Assembly (NCBI RefSeq): GCF_019969685.1
Contig: NZ_JAHXYZ010000002.1
Span: 1,544,273 to 1,608,272 of the forward strand
Source: Microbacterium sp. EST19A
GTDB lineage: Bacteria > Actinomycetota > Actinomycetes > Actinomycetales > Microbacteriaceae
Direction of reading: 5' to 3'
DNA: 64,000 nt
The notes beneath the pieces were generated by a model that searched no databases, had not been told where the DNA came from, and worked only from the letters and a program-made list of their open reading frames with translations. Made by a program: the position numbers and the translations under genes. This document shows positions 26,901 through 35,020 of this stretch, one piece after another. The stretch's first letter is position 1, and each line of letters starts with the position of its first letter.

Positions 26901-29900
26901 GCGCCTCTGGCGTCGCGGATCGTGTACTGCAGCGAGGTCTCGAGAGCCCGGTCCGGAGCCTGCACCAGCACACGATCGCCCGAGACGCGGGCCGTGAGCC
27001 CGAGATCGTCGGGGACTTCGAGGCCGTCCTTCACGAGCACGATCTTGTCGCCCTCGGGGTCGGAGTCGTTCTCCATCACCGGCACGGCGATCTCGCGTCC
27101 GGGGCGCACGACGACGGCATCCTTCACCGCATACGGCTTCTGGTTGGTCTGCTCGCCGGGGGCGATCCCGACCCGGATCGTGGCGACGCCCTCCTTGCCG
27201 AGGCGGTCGCGCACGCGGTACTTGAAGACGTCGACGCCGGAGGAGTCGTCGAACGCCTCGTACGTGAAGTAGTTCTGACCGGTCTCGGTGATGCGTCCCT
27301 TGCTCGGACTGGATGCGATGTCGATGAGCTCGACGGAGTCGCCGTCGGCGTCGATGCCGTCGAGCGGGACGGCGATGCTCGTGGTGGACCCTGCGAGCAC
27401 GCGGGAGACGAGGTCCTGCGGGCGCGGCGCCGCATTGGTGCCCTCCACGACGGGCAGGATCTGGATGGTGACGTAGGCCGCCGCCTTCTGCTGCCGCGAG
27501 TCGACGGCCTCGTAGGTCAGGTAGACGGTCCTCGGTTCCGGCCCCGCCTTGAAGCGCACCTGGTCCTGCGAGACGAACGCCTCACCGAACTCCGGGTCGA
27601 CCAGCGGCTCGATCAGCTCGGGAGAGACGTGCAGCACGTCGTCGTTCGGGTGCGTGTCGTTGTCGAGCACCGGGATGGTGACGACATCGCCGGCGCGCAC
27701 GATCGCCGTGTCGTCATTGGCGTCGGGCTGGAGGATCTGGTCCGGCGCGGGGATCGAGATCACGACGACCTCGCCCTCGGCGGACTTCGAGCCGTTCGAG
27801 ATGCGGTACTTGATGCGTGCCTGGTCGGTGAGCGATCCCTGGTCGGTGATGCGCAGCGTCTCGTGGTTGATCACCGAGACCGAGATGCCGCTGTTGTCCT
27901 CGATGGAGACGGACTGCACGACGAGGATGCCGCCGGCCGGATCCATGTCGTTCGCGAGCACACCGATCAGCACGTCGCCGCCGGTCGGCAGCAGCGCGAC
28001 GTCGCGGACGGCCACGGGCGGGAGGTCGGCCTCGCTCGCCTCGAGCACGTCGACGCGCACGATGCCCTCGCCGTTCTCCGGGCCCGCCGTCGCGAGATAG
28101 AGCACGTAGTAGGTGCCGGGTGCCTCGGCGGTGAAGCTGAACGTCTTGTTCGGGAAGTCGGGCAGGACCGTCGCGCCCGGCACCTCGTTGACACGGCCGA
28201 GACGCAGCGGTTCGCGGCCCGAGCTGGTGTCGTTGGCGAGCGGTGCGACGGTGACCTGCTCGCCCACGCGTGTGACGACGTGATCGGCGTTCGTCTTGGG
28301 CTTCGTGGACCCCTGCGGGCGCACGTCGAGAGAGACGGTCGCCGTCGTGGTCTCGCCGTAGCCGTCGGCGACGACGACCTGCACGTCCTTGCGCCCCTGC
28401 AGGCTCGCAGTGGCCTTGTAGGTGATCTGACCGTCGGTGCTGAAGTCGACCTCATCGCCCGGCGCCGGTATGACGTCCTTGAGGTAGATGTCGTCGCCGT
28501 CGGGATCGATCCAGTCCGGGAGGATGTTGTACGAGATCGTTCCGCCGGTCTCGACGGTGAGGCTGGTCTTGCGCTTGGGCGTCGGCGCACCGTTGACGCT
28601 CAGGTCGTGCACCGACAGGGTCACCGCCGCGGTGTCCTTGCCGCCGCGGCCGTCGTCGGCCTCGTACGTGAAGGTCGTCGATCCGGTGGCCTTCTCGTCG
28701 ACGGCGATCTGCAGGGAGCCGCCGTTCTGCACCTGCTGGATCGTGCCGATCGACGGCTGGGCCTCGGCGAGCGTCGCGACCAGCACGTCGCCGTCGGGGT
28801 CGTTGTCATTGTCGAGCACCGGCAGCATCGTCGTGGCGCCGGGGCGCACGCCGAACGAGTCGTCCTCGGCGATCGGCGGGGTGTTCTCCTCGGAGCGCTC
28901 CGGCAGCGTCGTCTCGACGGTCTCCTCGGTGGAGTCGTCCTCGTTCTCGGTCTCGCCCTCGGGCGGAGTGAGGTCGTTCCAGTTGTCGACGCGCTGCAGG
29001 CTCTCGTCGGCCATCCAGGCCGCACCGCCCACGGCGTCGTTCAGGATGATCACGTCGCGGTTGACGCGGAAGACCAGCGCCTTCGAGTCCTGGGCGCCGT
29101 CGACCTCGGCGTTGACGTCGTTCGCGTCACCGGGGCACTCGCGGATGAAGGTGGCGGAACCCGCCCAGGCGCCGTAGGTGCAGCCCTTGAGCCACACCGG
29201 GGCCGCGGCGGTGCCGTTCGCGCCGGCGTCGACCTGCGTCGGCTCGCCGCCGTCGAGCGGCACGCTCATGAGAGAGCTCGGCGTCGAGATGGCGACCGCG
29301 GCGGTCTCGGCGGATGCCTGCTGCAGCACGGCCTCCCCGGCATCCGGGATCTTCGTGCGAAACCCGCCCGGCGTCGTGACGACGCCGGCTGTGCGGTCGA
29401 GCACGACGGGCGTGCGTCCGACGGCCGTGATGCTCGGCTTGCCGGACGCGTCGATCTCACCGACGGATGCCGTCGACGCGTCGAGCGGCTCGCCCTCGGT
29501 GTCGACCGGCACGGTGACGACCTCGCCGCGCTCCGCGGACAGGCCGAAGACGGTGCCGTCGCTCGCGACCGCCACGTCGGCGTCGGCGCCCAGTTCGGCG
29601 ACCGGGTCCTTGACCTCGATCTCGAACGACGCGATGCCCTTGACCGGCACCACCCAGAGCTCACCGGTCTTCTGGTCGAGGATCGCCGCGGTCAGATTGC
29701 CGAGCGACACCTTCGATGCCGAGGGGATCCCCGCCGAGTCCCCGAGCGAGACGCGGGCCGGGTCCACGGCGGTGACGGTCGAGGCGTTCTCGTCGACGAC
29801 GATGACGTGGGAGGCGTCCTGCAGGATGTCGTAGTTCTCACCGGTGGTGCGCAGCCCGCCGTCGAGCACGGTCGACTCATGGTTGAAGTGCCCGACCAGC

Positions 29901-30070
29901 AGGCTCGACGTCTTGGTGATCCAGACGCCGCCGTCGTTCAGATCGACCTTCGTCGTGGGGAAGCCCTCGTACGTGAGCGCCATGGTCGTGAGGGCGATGA
30001 CGCCGGCGGTGACCCCGGCGGCCGCGGCCAGCGTCTTGGGTCGCGCGCGCATCCACGACAACGCCTTCAT
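23978..30070 (-). CDS. Giant surface protein 2: tandem paralogue of the downstream giant protein
   Basis: A 2,030-residue protein with the same order as its neighbour: signal-anchor helix (about 13-33), N-terminal unique domain, acidic linker, about ten cadherin/VCBS-like repeats, five FnIII repeats and a C-terminal cap. Long stretches are nearly identical to giant protein 1, for example the segments around VDNWNDLTPPEGETENEDD and the FnIII repeats, so this is a tandem duplication. The two differ most in the last 100 residues. Here the cap reads PNCNDGTC, IRCNN and LPCYL, again four Cys but on an otherwise different sequence. The gene has its own promoter and is the first of the locus. Only 135 bases separate it from the second giant gene. 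It is probably anchored in the membrane and exposed through the cell wall. Confidence 0.85.
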   Translation of the reverse strand: MKALSWMRARPKTLAAAAGVTAGVIALTTMALTYEGFPTTKVDLNDGGVWITKTSSLLVGHFNHESTVLDGGLRTTGENYDILQDASHVIVVDENASTVTAVDPARVSLGDSAGIPSASKVSLGNLTAAILDQKTGELWVVPVKGIASFEIEVKDPVAELGADADVAVASDGTVFGLSAERGEVVTVPVDTEGEPLDASTASVGEIDASGKPSITAVGRTPVVLDRTAGVVTTPGGFRTKIPDAGEAVLQQASAETAAVAISTPSSLMSVPLDGGEPTQVDAGANGTAAAPVWLKGCTYGAWAGSATFIRECPGDANDVNAEVDGAQDSKALVFRVNRDVIILNDAVGGAAWMADESLQRVDNWNDLTPPEGETENEDDSTEETVETTLPERSEENTPPIAEDDSFGVRPGATTMLPVLDNDNDPDGDVLVATLAEAQPSIGTIQQVQNGGSLQIAVDEKATGSTTFTYEADDGRGGKDTAAVTLSVHDLSVNGAPTPKRKTSLTVETGGTISYNILPDWIDPDGDDIYLKDVIPAPGDEVDFSTDGQITYKATASLQGRKDVQVVVADGYGETTTATVSLDVRPQGSTKPKTNADHVVTRVGEQVTVAPLANDTSSGREPLRLGRVNEVPGATVLPDFPNKTFSFTAEAPGTYYVLYLATAGPENGEGIVRVDVLEASEADLPPVAVRDVALLPTGGDVLIGVLANDMDPAGGILVVQSVSIEDNSGISVSVINHETLRITDQGSLTDQARIKYRISNGSKSAEGEVVVISIPAPDQILQPDANDDTAIVRAGDVVTIPVLDNDTHPNDDVLHVSPELIEPLVDPEFGEAFVSQDQVRFKAGPEPRTVYLTYEAVDSRQQKAAAYVTIQILPVVEGTNAAPRPQDLVSRVLAGSTTSIAVPLDGIDADGDSVELIDIASSPSKGRITETGQNYFTYEAFDDSSGVDVFKYRVRDRLGKEGVATIRVGIAPGEQTNQKPYAVKDAVVVRPGREIAVPVMENDSDPEGDKIVLVKDGLEVPDDLGLTARVSGDRVLVQAPDRALETSLQYTIRDARGAEATAALQITVDEDVPLQAPVARDDRVRPTDLKDGTLTADIEILKNDEDPDGTTDRLDVTLGDGATALENGKVRVTVTDELQLIRYTLTDRDDLAASAFIFVPAKSDLRPILDSTKPIEVMSGETKEIPLEDYVTVAGGGTARITEHAKVTAVHANGADLVQDATTLVYTSADGYFGQDALTFEVTDGTGPDDPEGRTATLSIPINVLPPENQQPTFIGSEVVVAPGEEATKLDLAALTTDPDPEDEGKHKYTYVSGAGKGITAKVDGTDLLVEAGSDVEKGTVASLTLRITDGTTEPVEGTVSVRVGASTRPVPTANTDTISEADQGKSITVPVLANDFNPFPETPLKLLSASTESGSGGATVKGDQVVVTPDASFVGTMIVRYRIQDATKDPDREANGQIVVTVQGVPEAPGAPVVSSVQDRVVVVSYGAPSNNGAEITKYTVKSVSGNPYSKECQSTTCTLDGLTNNVEYTFQVTATNRVGESKPSGSSAIARPDARPDTPNPPSLAFGDKSLKVSWTTPTTPGSPVESYTLEISPAPPSGITQKQATGNSMTWEGLENGSNYQIRVQAHNRAPEPSSWSNWSASEIPAGPPMTAAAPTTTEIQGVGNQAQMQVSWTPPNNNGDAISTYELQVWEGSTLRNTITPGASARSQAVTVPTSETPYTYRIRSYNKAGWSEWSPMSAPRRGVNKPGAPTGVSVREGDQSLTVSYAPGSRNGAKDSEIAYQYTLNGGGSWAGLPGNNVISGLSNGTNYTVQLRAVATVDGVVYPGAVSNGAQGNPLGPLRQPQVSAGQNAKSVTFNWNANGSANGRPISTVRIRIDGGGWQNVGATGSTTVGDGYSQRHTIQVEVTDSAGRQITSGVVEQTSGPKPPPRAWVTSTGDANGQPNCNDGTCAYFYVTARGFDPGQSLSIRCNNNDAVYGGEWSGPHSLVVDGNGNGERPLPCYLGNRRGVIEVWVMINGQAYEHRVWQ

Positions 30071-30136
30071 ACCCGGTTCCCCCCAGGGTCGTCCCTCACT
30101 CGCTCCCCACCGCGGGCCCGTGAGGGCTGACGGCGC

Positions 30137-30189
30137 ACCCGTTCATCCTAACCGCGATCCGGAATACTGCTCGATGGGCAAATCTGCCC
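30137..30189 (-). promoter_or_regulatory. Promoter region of giant gene 2 with perfect dyad
   Basis: It carries the same 16-base block as the twin promoter (30137-30152), with TAGGAT (30150-30145) as the likely -10, giving a leader of about 68 bases. A perfect dyad GGGCA-AATC-TGCCC lies at 30176-30189, at nearly the same distance as in the twin (25-26 bases). This suggests one shared regulator for both giant genes. Confidence 0.55.
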
Positions 30190-30215
30190 GAGGCCGGGAT
30201 CACGGAGCGGCGACC

Positions 30216-30785
30216 TCACGCGCGCCAGCATCCCTCCAGATGGTCGTCGACCATGCCGGCCGACTGCATGAGCGCATACATGGTCGTGGGGCCGACGAAG
30301 CGGAACCCTCGTCGACGCAGCTCTTTGCTCAGTGCGGCGGACTCCGGTGTGACGGCGGGCACGTCGGCCATCGTCGACGGACGGATGCCGGATGCCGGCG
30401 GCGCGAACGACCACATCAGCTCATCGAGCTCGCCCTCGCCCATCCCCCGGACGAGGCGGGCATTGCCGATGGTGGCCTCGATCTTCGCGCGGTTGCGGAT
30501 GATGCCGGCATCCGTCATCAGACGCTCGATGTCGGTGTCGCCGAACTCCGCGACCGCCTCGGGCTCGAAGCCGGCGAACACCTCGCGGAACCGCGGGCGC
30601 TTGCGCAGGATCGTGATCCAGGAGAGCCCGGCCTGGAAGCCCTCCAGGGCCATCTTCTCGAACAGCGCACGGTCGCCGTGCAGAGCGGTGCCCCATTCCT
30701 CGTCGTGATAGCGCCGGTACTCGACGTCGTCGCCCACCCAGGCGCAGCGGGCACGATCATCGGGGCCCACGAGGAGAGAGGTCAT
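30216..30785 (-). CDS. tag: DNA-3-methyladenine glycosylase I
   Basis: A 189-residue cytoplasmic DNA repair enzyme that removes 3-methyladenine from DNA as the first step of base excision repair. The family blocks are in place: RCAWVGDD, YHDEEWGTALHGD, EGFQAGLSWITILRKR, and near the end GFRFVGPTTMYALMQ followed by MVDDHLEGC. The zinc-binding Cys and His positions of the family appear kept. The length matches E. coli Tag (187). It stands alone: 145 bases separate it from the giant gene downstream and 54 from the ribokinase gene upstream. Confidence 0.95.
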   Translation of the reverse strand: MTSLLVGPDDRARCAWVGDDVEYRRYHDEEWGTALHGDRALFEKMALEGFQAGLSWITILRKRPRFREVFAGFEPEAVAEFGDTDIERLMTDAGIIRNRAKIEATIGNARLVRGMGEGELDELMWSFAPPASGIRPSTMADVPAVTPESAALSKELRRRGFRFVGPTTMYALMQSAGMVDDHLEGCWRA

Positions 30786-30839
30786 CGGGCCAGGCTATCC
30801 GTGCCGACCGACATCGCCATGACCGCTCATCTCACCCGT

Positions 30840-31679
30840 TCAGGCCGGCAGGTACACGTCGTACCGGGAGAGCAGCGGCTGCGAGCGCGGGTCGGCGACG
30901 GCCGCGGCCCCCACGGCGCAGGCGGCGGCGAGCGCGCGATCGGCGGACACCCCGGAGGCGAGGCCGATCGTGAGCGCGGCGCAGAAGGCGTCGCCCGCGC
31001 CGACCGTGTTCTCCACGGTGGTCTTGACCGCAGGCGCCGACGCCACCTCGGCACCGGACTCGAACAGCTTCGCGCCGTCGGCGCCGTAGGTGACGGCGAC
31101 GCGCTTCGCCGTGCGCAGCGCCGGGATCAGCGCGTACTCGGTCTCGTTCACGATGATGAGGTCGGCACGCGCGAGCACCGCCTCCGGGAGATCCCGCGCC
31201 GGGGCGGCGTTCACAGCCAGGTAGCCCCGCACCTGCTCGGCGAGCGCGACGACGAGGTCCATCGATATCTCGAGCTGCGCGAGCACGGCCTCGTCCGCCC
31301 CGAACTCGACGCCGGCGAGGTCGATGTCGCCGTTGGCGCCCTCACAGACGGCGATCTGGTTCTCGCCCTCGCGGTCGACGACGATCAGCGCGACGCCGGT
31401 CGGCTCGTCGCTGGTCTGCACGCTCGTCGTGTCGACCCCGGCGGCGTCGAGCTCCGCGCGCATCCAGGCGCCGTCGGGGTCGGTGCCGACCGCGCCGATC
31501 ATGCGGACCGCGGCGCCGAGACGTGCGGCGGCCGTCGCCTGGTTGGCGCCCTTCCCGCCCGCCTCGCGGACGAGACGACCGCCGCCGACGGTCTCGCCGG
31601 CCTGCGGAAGCCGCTCGGCGCGCGCCGTGAGGTCGACGTTGATGCTGCCGACGATGGTGAGAGGAAGGGGATTCTGCAC
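30840..31679 (-). CDS. rbsK: Ribokinase (PfkB family)
   Basis: A 279-residue sugar kinase that phosphorylates D-ribose to ribose 5-phosphate with ATP. The N-terminal ribokinase motif VGSINVDL, the substrate block GGKGANQATAAARLG, and the C-terminal TVGAGDAFCAAL with the catalytic Asp are all seen. GTG at 31679 is the preferred start. A TTG at 31691, directly after the regulator stop, is possible but has no visible ribosome site. It is downstream of the GntR gene by 12 bases and faces the nucleoside hydrolase/importer pair. Ribose released from nucleosides is its likely substrate. Confidence 0.9.
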   Translation of the reverse strand: MQNPLPLTIVGSINVDLTARAERLPQAGETVGGGRLVREAGGKGANQATAAARLGAAVRMIGAVGTDPDGAWMRAELDAAGVDTTSVQTSDEPTGVALIVVDREGENQIAVCEGANGDIDLAGVEFGADEAVLAQLEISMDLVVALAEQVRGYLAVNAAPARDLPEAVLARADLIIVNETEYALIPALRTAKRVAVTYGADGAKLFESGAEVASAPAVKTTVENTVGAGDAFCAALTIGLASGVSADRALAAACAVGAAAVADPRSQPLLSRYDVYLPA

Positions 31680-31691
31680 GGATGCTCGCAA

Positions 31692-32474
31692 TCAGGAGGT
31701 GGTCTGGACGACGGAGAGGTGGCCGACGCGGGACGAGACGATGCATTTGGCCAGGTAGACGGGCACGCCGCCCGTGGTCACGGTCTGCGTGAGGATGAGC
31801 ACGGGGTCGGAGGCGCCGAGGCCGAGGAGCTCGCCGCGCGAGGACCCGACGACGTTGACCGTGATCTCGCACACCGCCGAGTCGAAGACGACGCCCTGCT
31901 CCCGCAGCGCCGCCAGCACGCTCGACGATGACGCGGCCGCCGCCTCCAGCCCGTCGGCGATCGTCGGACTGATGTCGCTGAGATAGCGTCCGGCGGGCAG
32001 GTGCTCCTGCAGGATCGCCACCGGTTCGCCGTGGCGCTCGACCACGGCCTCCCGGAACCAGGTGTTCGCCGCCGCGTCGAGGGCGAGCTTGCTCGAGGTG
32101 AAGTCCGTCGTGGACTGCAGGTCGAAGCTGATCGCGCGGACGACCACATCGTCCTCGCCGTCGGAGAGGGCCTCCTCCAGCGGACGCAGCTCCTCCAGGC
32201 CCACGCGCGGCAGATCGTCGGCGACGAATCGCCCGATGCCGCGGCGGGTGAGGATGAGTCCGTCCTCCTCGAGCAGCATCAGGGCTTCCCGCACGACCGT
32301 GCGGCTGACGCCGAGTGCCGTGCCCAGCTCGGTCTCGCGCGGAAGCGCGGAGCCGAGCTCGAAGACGCCGGAGCGGATGCCGTCGGCGATGCGCGAGTAC
32401 ACCGCCACACGGAGCGGCTGGCCGACGGTGCTCGTCAGACTGCGACCGAGGAACTGCTCGATCTCCTTCGTCAT
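31692..32474 (-). CDS. GntR/HutC-family transcriptional regulator of the ribonucleoside cluster
   Basis: A 260-residue regulator. The N-terminal winged helix-turn-helix at about 18-85 reads GSALPRETELGTALGVSRTV followed by VREALMLLEEDG. The rest is a UTRA-type effector-binding domain (about 105-255), which places it in the HutC subfamily that senses small metabolites. ATG at 32474 has a good ribosome site (GGAAGGA). It is divergent from the MFS importer gene and probably represses both sides until a nucleoside or ribose derivative is present. The effector is inferred from context. Confidence 0.88.
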   Translation of the reverse strand: MTKEIEQFLGRSLTSTVGQPLRVAVYSRIADGIRSGVFELGSALPRETELGTALGVSRTVVREALMLLEEDGLILTRRGIGRFVADDLPRVGLEELRPLEEALSDGEDDVVVRAISFDLQSTTDFTSSKLALDAAANTWFREAVVERHGEPVAILQEHLPAGRYLSDISPTIADGLEAAAASSSSVLAALREQGVVFDSAVCEITVNVVGSSRGELLGLGASDPVLILTQTVTTGGVPVYLAKCIVSSRVGHLSVVQTTS

Positions 32475-32539
32475 GCCGGTTCCTTCCGTGGCGGTGCGCG
32501 GGCGGACGCCCCTCGTATTCAAGCATGAGATGGGCCGTG

Positions 32540-32571
32540 TTGACGATGTTGGACCGGAGAGGTATAACATC
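32540..32571 (+). promoter_or_regulatory. Promoter of the nucleoside importer/hydrolase operon with overlapping inverted repeat
   Basis: TTGACG (32540-32545) and TATAAC (32563-32568) are spaced by 17 bases, a near-ideal housekeeping promoter. An inverted repeat GATGTT (32545-32550) and AACATC (32566-32571) spans the same stretch. Binding of the divergent GntR regulator there would block RNA polymerase. The ribosome site GAAGGAG follows at 32602-32608, with the GTG start at 32614. Confidence 0.65.
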
Positions 32572-32613
32572 AGACAGGCCTCACCCGAGGGCATCCCTGA
32601 CGAAGGAGTCTCC

Positions 32614-34026
32614 GTGCACACCCATGCCACCACCGCCTCTGCGGGCACTGCCGCCCGCGAACCCGTGCGGGGAGCCCGCGCCGTCGGGCTGGTCGCGACG
32701 CTCATCCTCGGAGTGCTCTCGTACCAGCTGAACGCGAGCATGATCACCCCCGCCCTGCCCGACATCGCCGACCAGCTCGGCGAGGACATCGGCCAGGTGG
32801 CCCAGGTGTCATCGCTGTTCTTCGTCGCGGGAGCCGTCGGCGGCGTCGTGCTCGGCCGCTGGAGCGACTTCATCGGCCGTAAGCGCGCCCTGTTCCTCGT
32901 GCTCGGCATCCTCTCGGTCGGCACGCTGCTGTGCCTCTTCGCCCCGAACCTCACGGTCCTGCTCATCGGGCGCGTGCTGCAGGGCGCCTCGAGCGCCGCG
33001 TTCCAGCTGGCCTACGTCATCCTCAGCGAGTCACTCAGCGCGAAGGTCTTCGGCACGACGCTCGGCATCATCACGGCCGTCAACGGCGGCGTCGGCGGGG
33101 TCGACGGCTACATCGGCGGCCTGCTCAGCGAGACGTTCGGCTTCCGCTCGATCTTCGTCGTGATCTTCCTCGTCGGCCTCGTGGCGATCGTCTGCGTCGC
33201 CCGGGTCATCCCCTCCTCCCCGGGCGGAGCATCCACCGGGAAGATGGACTGGTGGGGCGCCGCGGTCCTGTCGATCGCGCTGATCTGCGTGACGTACTTC
33301 GTCTCGTCCGGCCCGAGCGCGGGCTGGCTGGCGCCGATCACACTGCTCTACCTCGGCGGCACGATCGTCGCGCTGGTCGTGTTCTGGTTCGTCGAGAAGA
33401 GCCGCGCGACGCCCCTTATCGCGGTGCAGCACCTGCGTTCGCGCCAGGTGTGGCCGGTGCTCGCGACCACCGTCCTCACGCTCTCCAGCGTCTTCGCCGT
33501 CATCAACTTCACGGTCGTGCTGCTCAGTCAGGACACCACGAACGGCTTCGGACTCGATGCCGCGACCGCCGCGCTGCTGTTCCTCGCCCCGCCCGCGCTG
33601 ATCGGCGTCTTCGCCGCGCCGATGTCGGGATGGCTCGCCGGACGCAAGGGCTGGATCCCGATCCTGCGCATCGGCATGGTCGCCTGCCTCGCGCTGCTGA
33701 TCGTCATCGCCCTGCTCCCCCAGAGCTTCTGGGTCGTGTTCGCGATGATCGCGCTCCTCGGCGTGACCTACAACGGCATAGTCTTGACGACGATCAACGG
33801 CCTGGGCGTCGTGCAGTCCCCCGCGGAGGCGCCGGCCGCCCTCCCCGGGCTCAACGGCAGCGCCTTCGGCATCGGCGCCGGTCTCGGCATCGGCATCGTC
33901 GCGCCGTTCGCCGCCCAGGGCACCCCGGGTGGATACGTCACGGCGCTGTGGATCTCGGTCGGGATCACGGCCCTCGCCCTCATCACCAGCTTCCTCATCA
34001 CGCCGCGGACCGCGGCCGACGCCTGA
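32614..34026 (+). CDS. MFS transporter, probable ribonucleoside importer
   Basis: A 470-residue membrane protein with about 14 hydrophobic helices, closer to the DHA2-like layout than to 12-helix sugar porters. The motif GRWSDFIGRKRAL after helix 2 is MFS motif A. Start is GTG at 32614, 5 bases after GAAGGAG; the frame is open far upstream, but that part overlaps the GntR gene on the other strand. It is followed by a nucleoside hydrolase gene 16 bases downstream and faces ribokinase, so import of ribonucleosides fits. Sequence alone does not exclude another substrate, since DHA2-type proteins are often exporters. Confidence 0.85.
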   Translation: MHTHATTASAGTAAREPVRGARAVGLVATLILGVLSYQLNASMITPALPDIADQLGEDIGQVAQVSSLFFVAGAVGGVVLGRWSDFIGRKRALFLVLGILSVGTLLCLFAPNLTVLLIGRVLQGASSAAFQLAYVILSESLSAKVFGTTLGIITAVNGGVGGVDGYIGGLLSETFGFRSIFVVIFLVGLVAIVCVARVIPSSPGGASTGKMDWWGAAVLSIALICVTYFVSSGPSAGWLAPITLLYLGGTIVALVVFWFVEKSRATPLIAVQHLRSRQVWPVLATTVLTLSSVFAVINFTVVLLSQDTTNGFGLDAATAALLFLAPPALIGVFAAPMSGWLAGRKGWIPILRIGMVACLALLIVIALLPQSFWVVFAMIALLGVTYNGIVLTTINGLGVVQSPAEAPAALPGLNGSAFGIGAGLGIGIVAPFAAQGTPGGYVTALWISVGITALALITSFLITPRTAADA

Positions 34027-34042
34027 ACCACCGGAGCACTCC

Positions 34043-35020
34043 ATGACACAGAACACCACCCGCCCCGTCTACTTCGACTGCGACACCGGCATCGACGACT
34101 CGCTCGCCCTCGCCTACCTGCTCGCGTCACCCGAGATCGACCTCGTCGGCATCGGCACCGTCAGCGGCAACACCAGCTCCGCACAGGCGGCCGTGAACAC
34201 GCTCGGCCTGCTCGCCCTCGCGGGTCGCGACGACGTGCCGGTGGCCGTCGGCGCGCACGACTTCCTCACTCATCCGTTCGACGGCGGAGCCCCGCACGTG
34301 CACGGCGACAACGGCATCGGCGAGATCACCCTGCCGCCCGCGACCCGCACGCCGGAAGCGGAGGATGCCGCGCACATGCTGATCCGGCTCTCCCACGAGC
34401 ACCCGGGCGCGCTCGAGGTCATCGCCGTGGGTCCGCTGACGAACATCGCGACCGCGCTCGCTCTCGACCCGACCCTCCCCTCGCGCGTGAAGCAGGTGAC
34501 CGCGATGGGCGGGGCCGCGCTCGTGCCCGGCAACATCACCCCCGTCGCCGAGGCCAACATCGGGAACGACCCGGAGGCGGCGGCCGCGACGGTCTCCGCG
34601 GACTGGCCCGTCACCCTCGTGCCGCTGGACGTCACGATGGAGAACGTGTTCGACGAGGACGACCGCGCGGCTCTGCTGGCCTCCGAGCTTCCGCTCGCAC
34701 GGGCCGTCGGCGAGATGCTCGGCTTCTACTTCGACTTCTACGTCGGCACCTACGGCGAGCGCTGCAGCGCCCTGCACGACCCGCTCGCCGCAGCGATCGC
34801 CGTGGGCGGCGTGACGGCGACGAACGCCCCCGCCGTCTCCGTCGTGGTCGACACCTCGCAGGGGCCGGCGCGCGGACAGGTGATCTGCGATCTGCGCGGT
34901 CAGCGACGCGGACCGGTCGACCAGCCCGGCGCCACGGTGCGCGTGGTGCTCGGCACCGACGCCCCGCTCGCTCCGCACCTCGCCGCGCGGATCACCGGCG
35001 CCGAGGTGCTCGTCAGCTGA
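34043..35020 (+). CDS. Inosine-uridine-type nucleoside hydrolase
   Basis: A 325-residue cytoplasmic hydrolase that splits ribonucleosides into base and ribose. The calcium-binding start [18 protein letters not shown] is the family hallmark, and the later [17 protein letters not shown] and ALHDPLAAA (with the active-site His) are also present. Its usual length is 310-330. ATG at 34043 follows a CCGGAG site. It forms an operon with the MFS importer. Together with ribokinase this gives uptake, cleavage and phosphorylation of ribonucleosides. The 3' end overlaps the convergent alcohol dehydrogenase gene by 8 bases. Confidence 0.92.
   Translation: MTQNTTRPVYFDCDTGIDDSLALAYLLASPEIDLVGIGTVSGNTSSAQAAVNTLGLLALAGRDDVPVAVGAHDFLTHPFDGGAPHVHGDNGIGEITLPPATRTPEAEDAAHMLIRLSHEHPGALEVIAVGPLTNIATALALDPTLPSRVKQVTAMGGAALVPGNITPVAEANIGNDPEAAAATVSADWPVTLVPLDVTMENVFDEDDRAALLASELPLARAVGEMLGFYFDFYVGTYGERCSALHDPLAAAIAVGGVTATNAPAVSVVVDTSQGPARGQVICDLRGQRRGPVDQPGATVRVVLGTDAPLAPHLAARITGAEVLVS

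Noticed and set aside
17774..30070. LPXTG-anchored cell-wall proteins
   Set aside because: Neither giant protein ends with a sorting motif plus hydrophobic tail. The only membrane segment is at the N-terminus.
21401..30130. A 2,909-codon open frame on the plus strand across both giant genes
   Set aside because: Very high G+C and the repeats on the minus strand keep this frame free of stops. Its product has only Arg/Asp/His/Val/Gly-rich low-complexity sequence.
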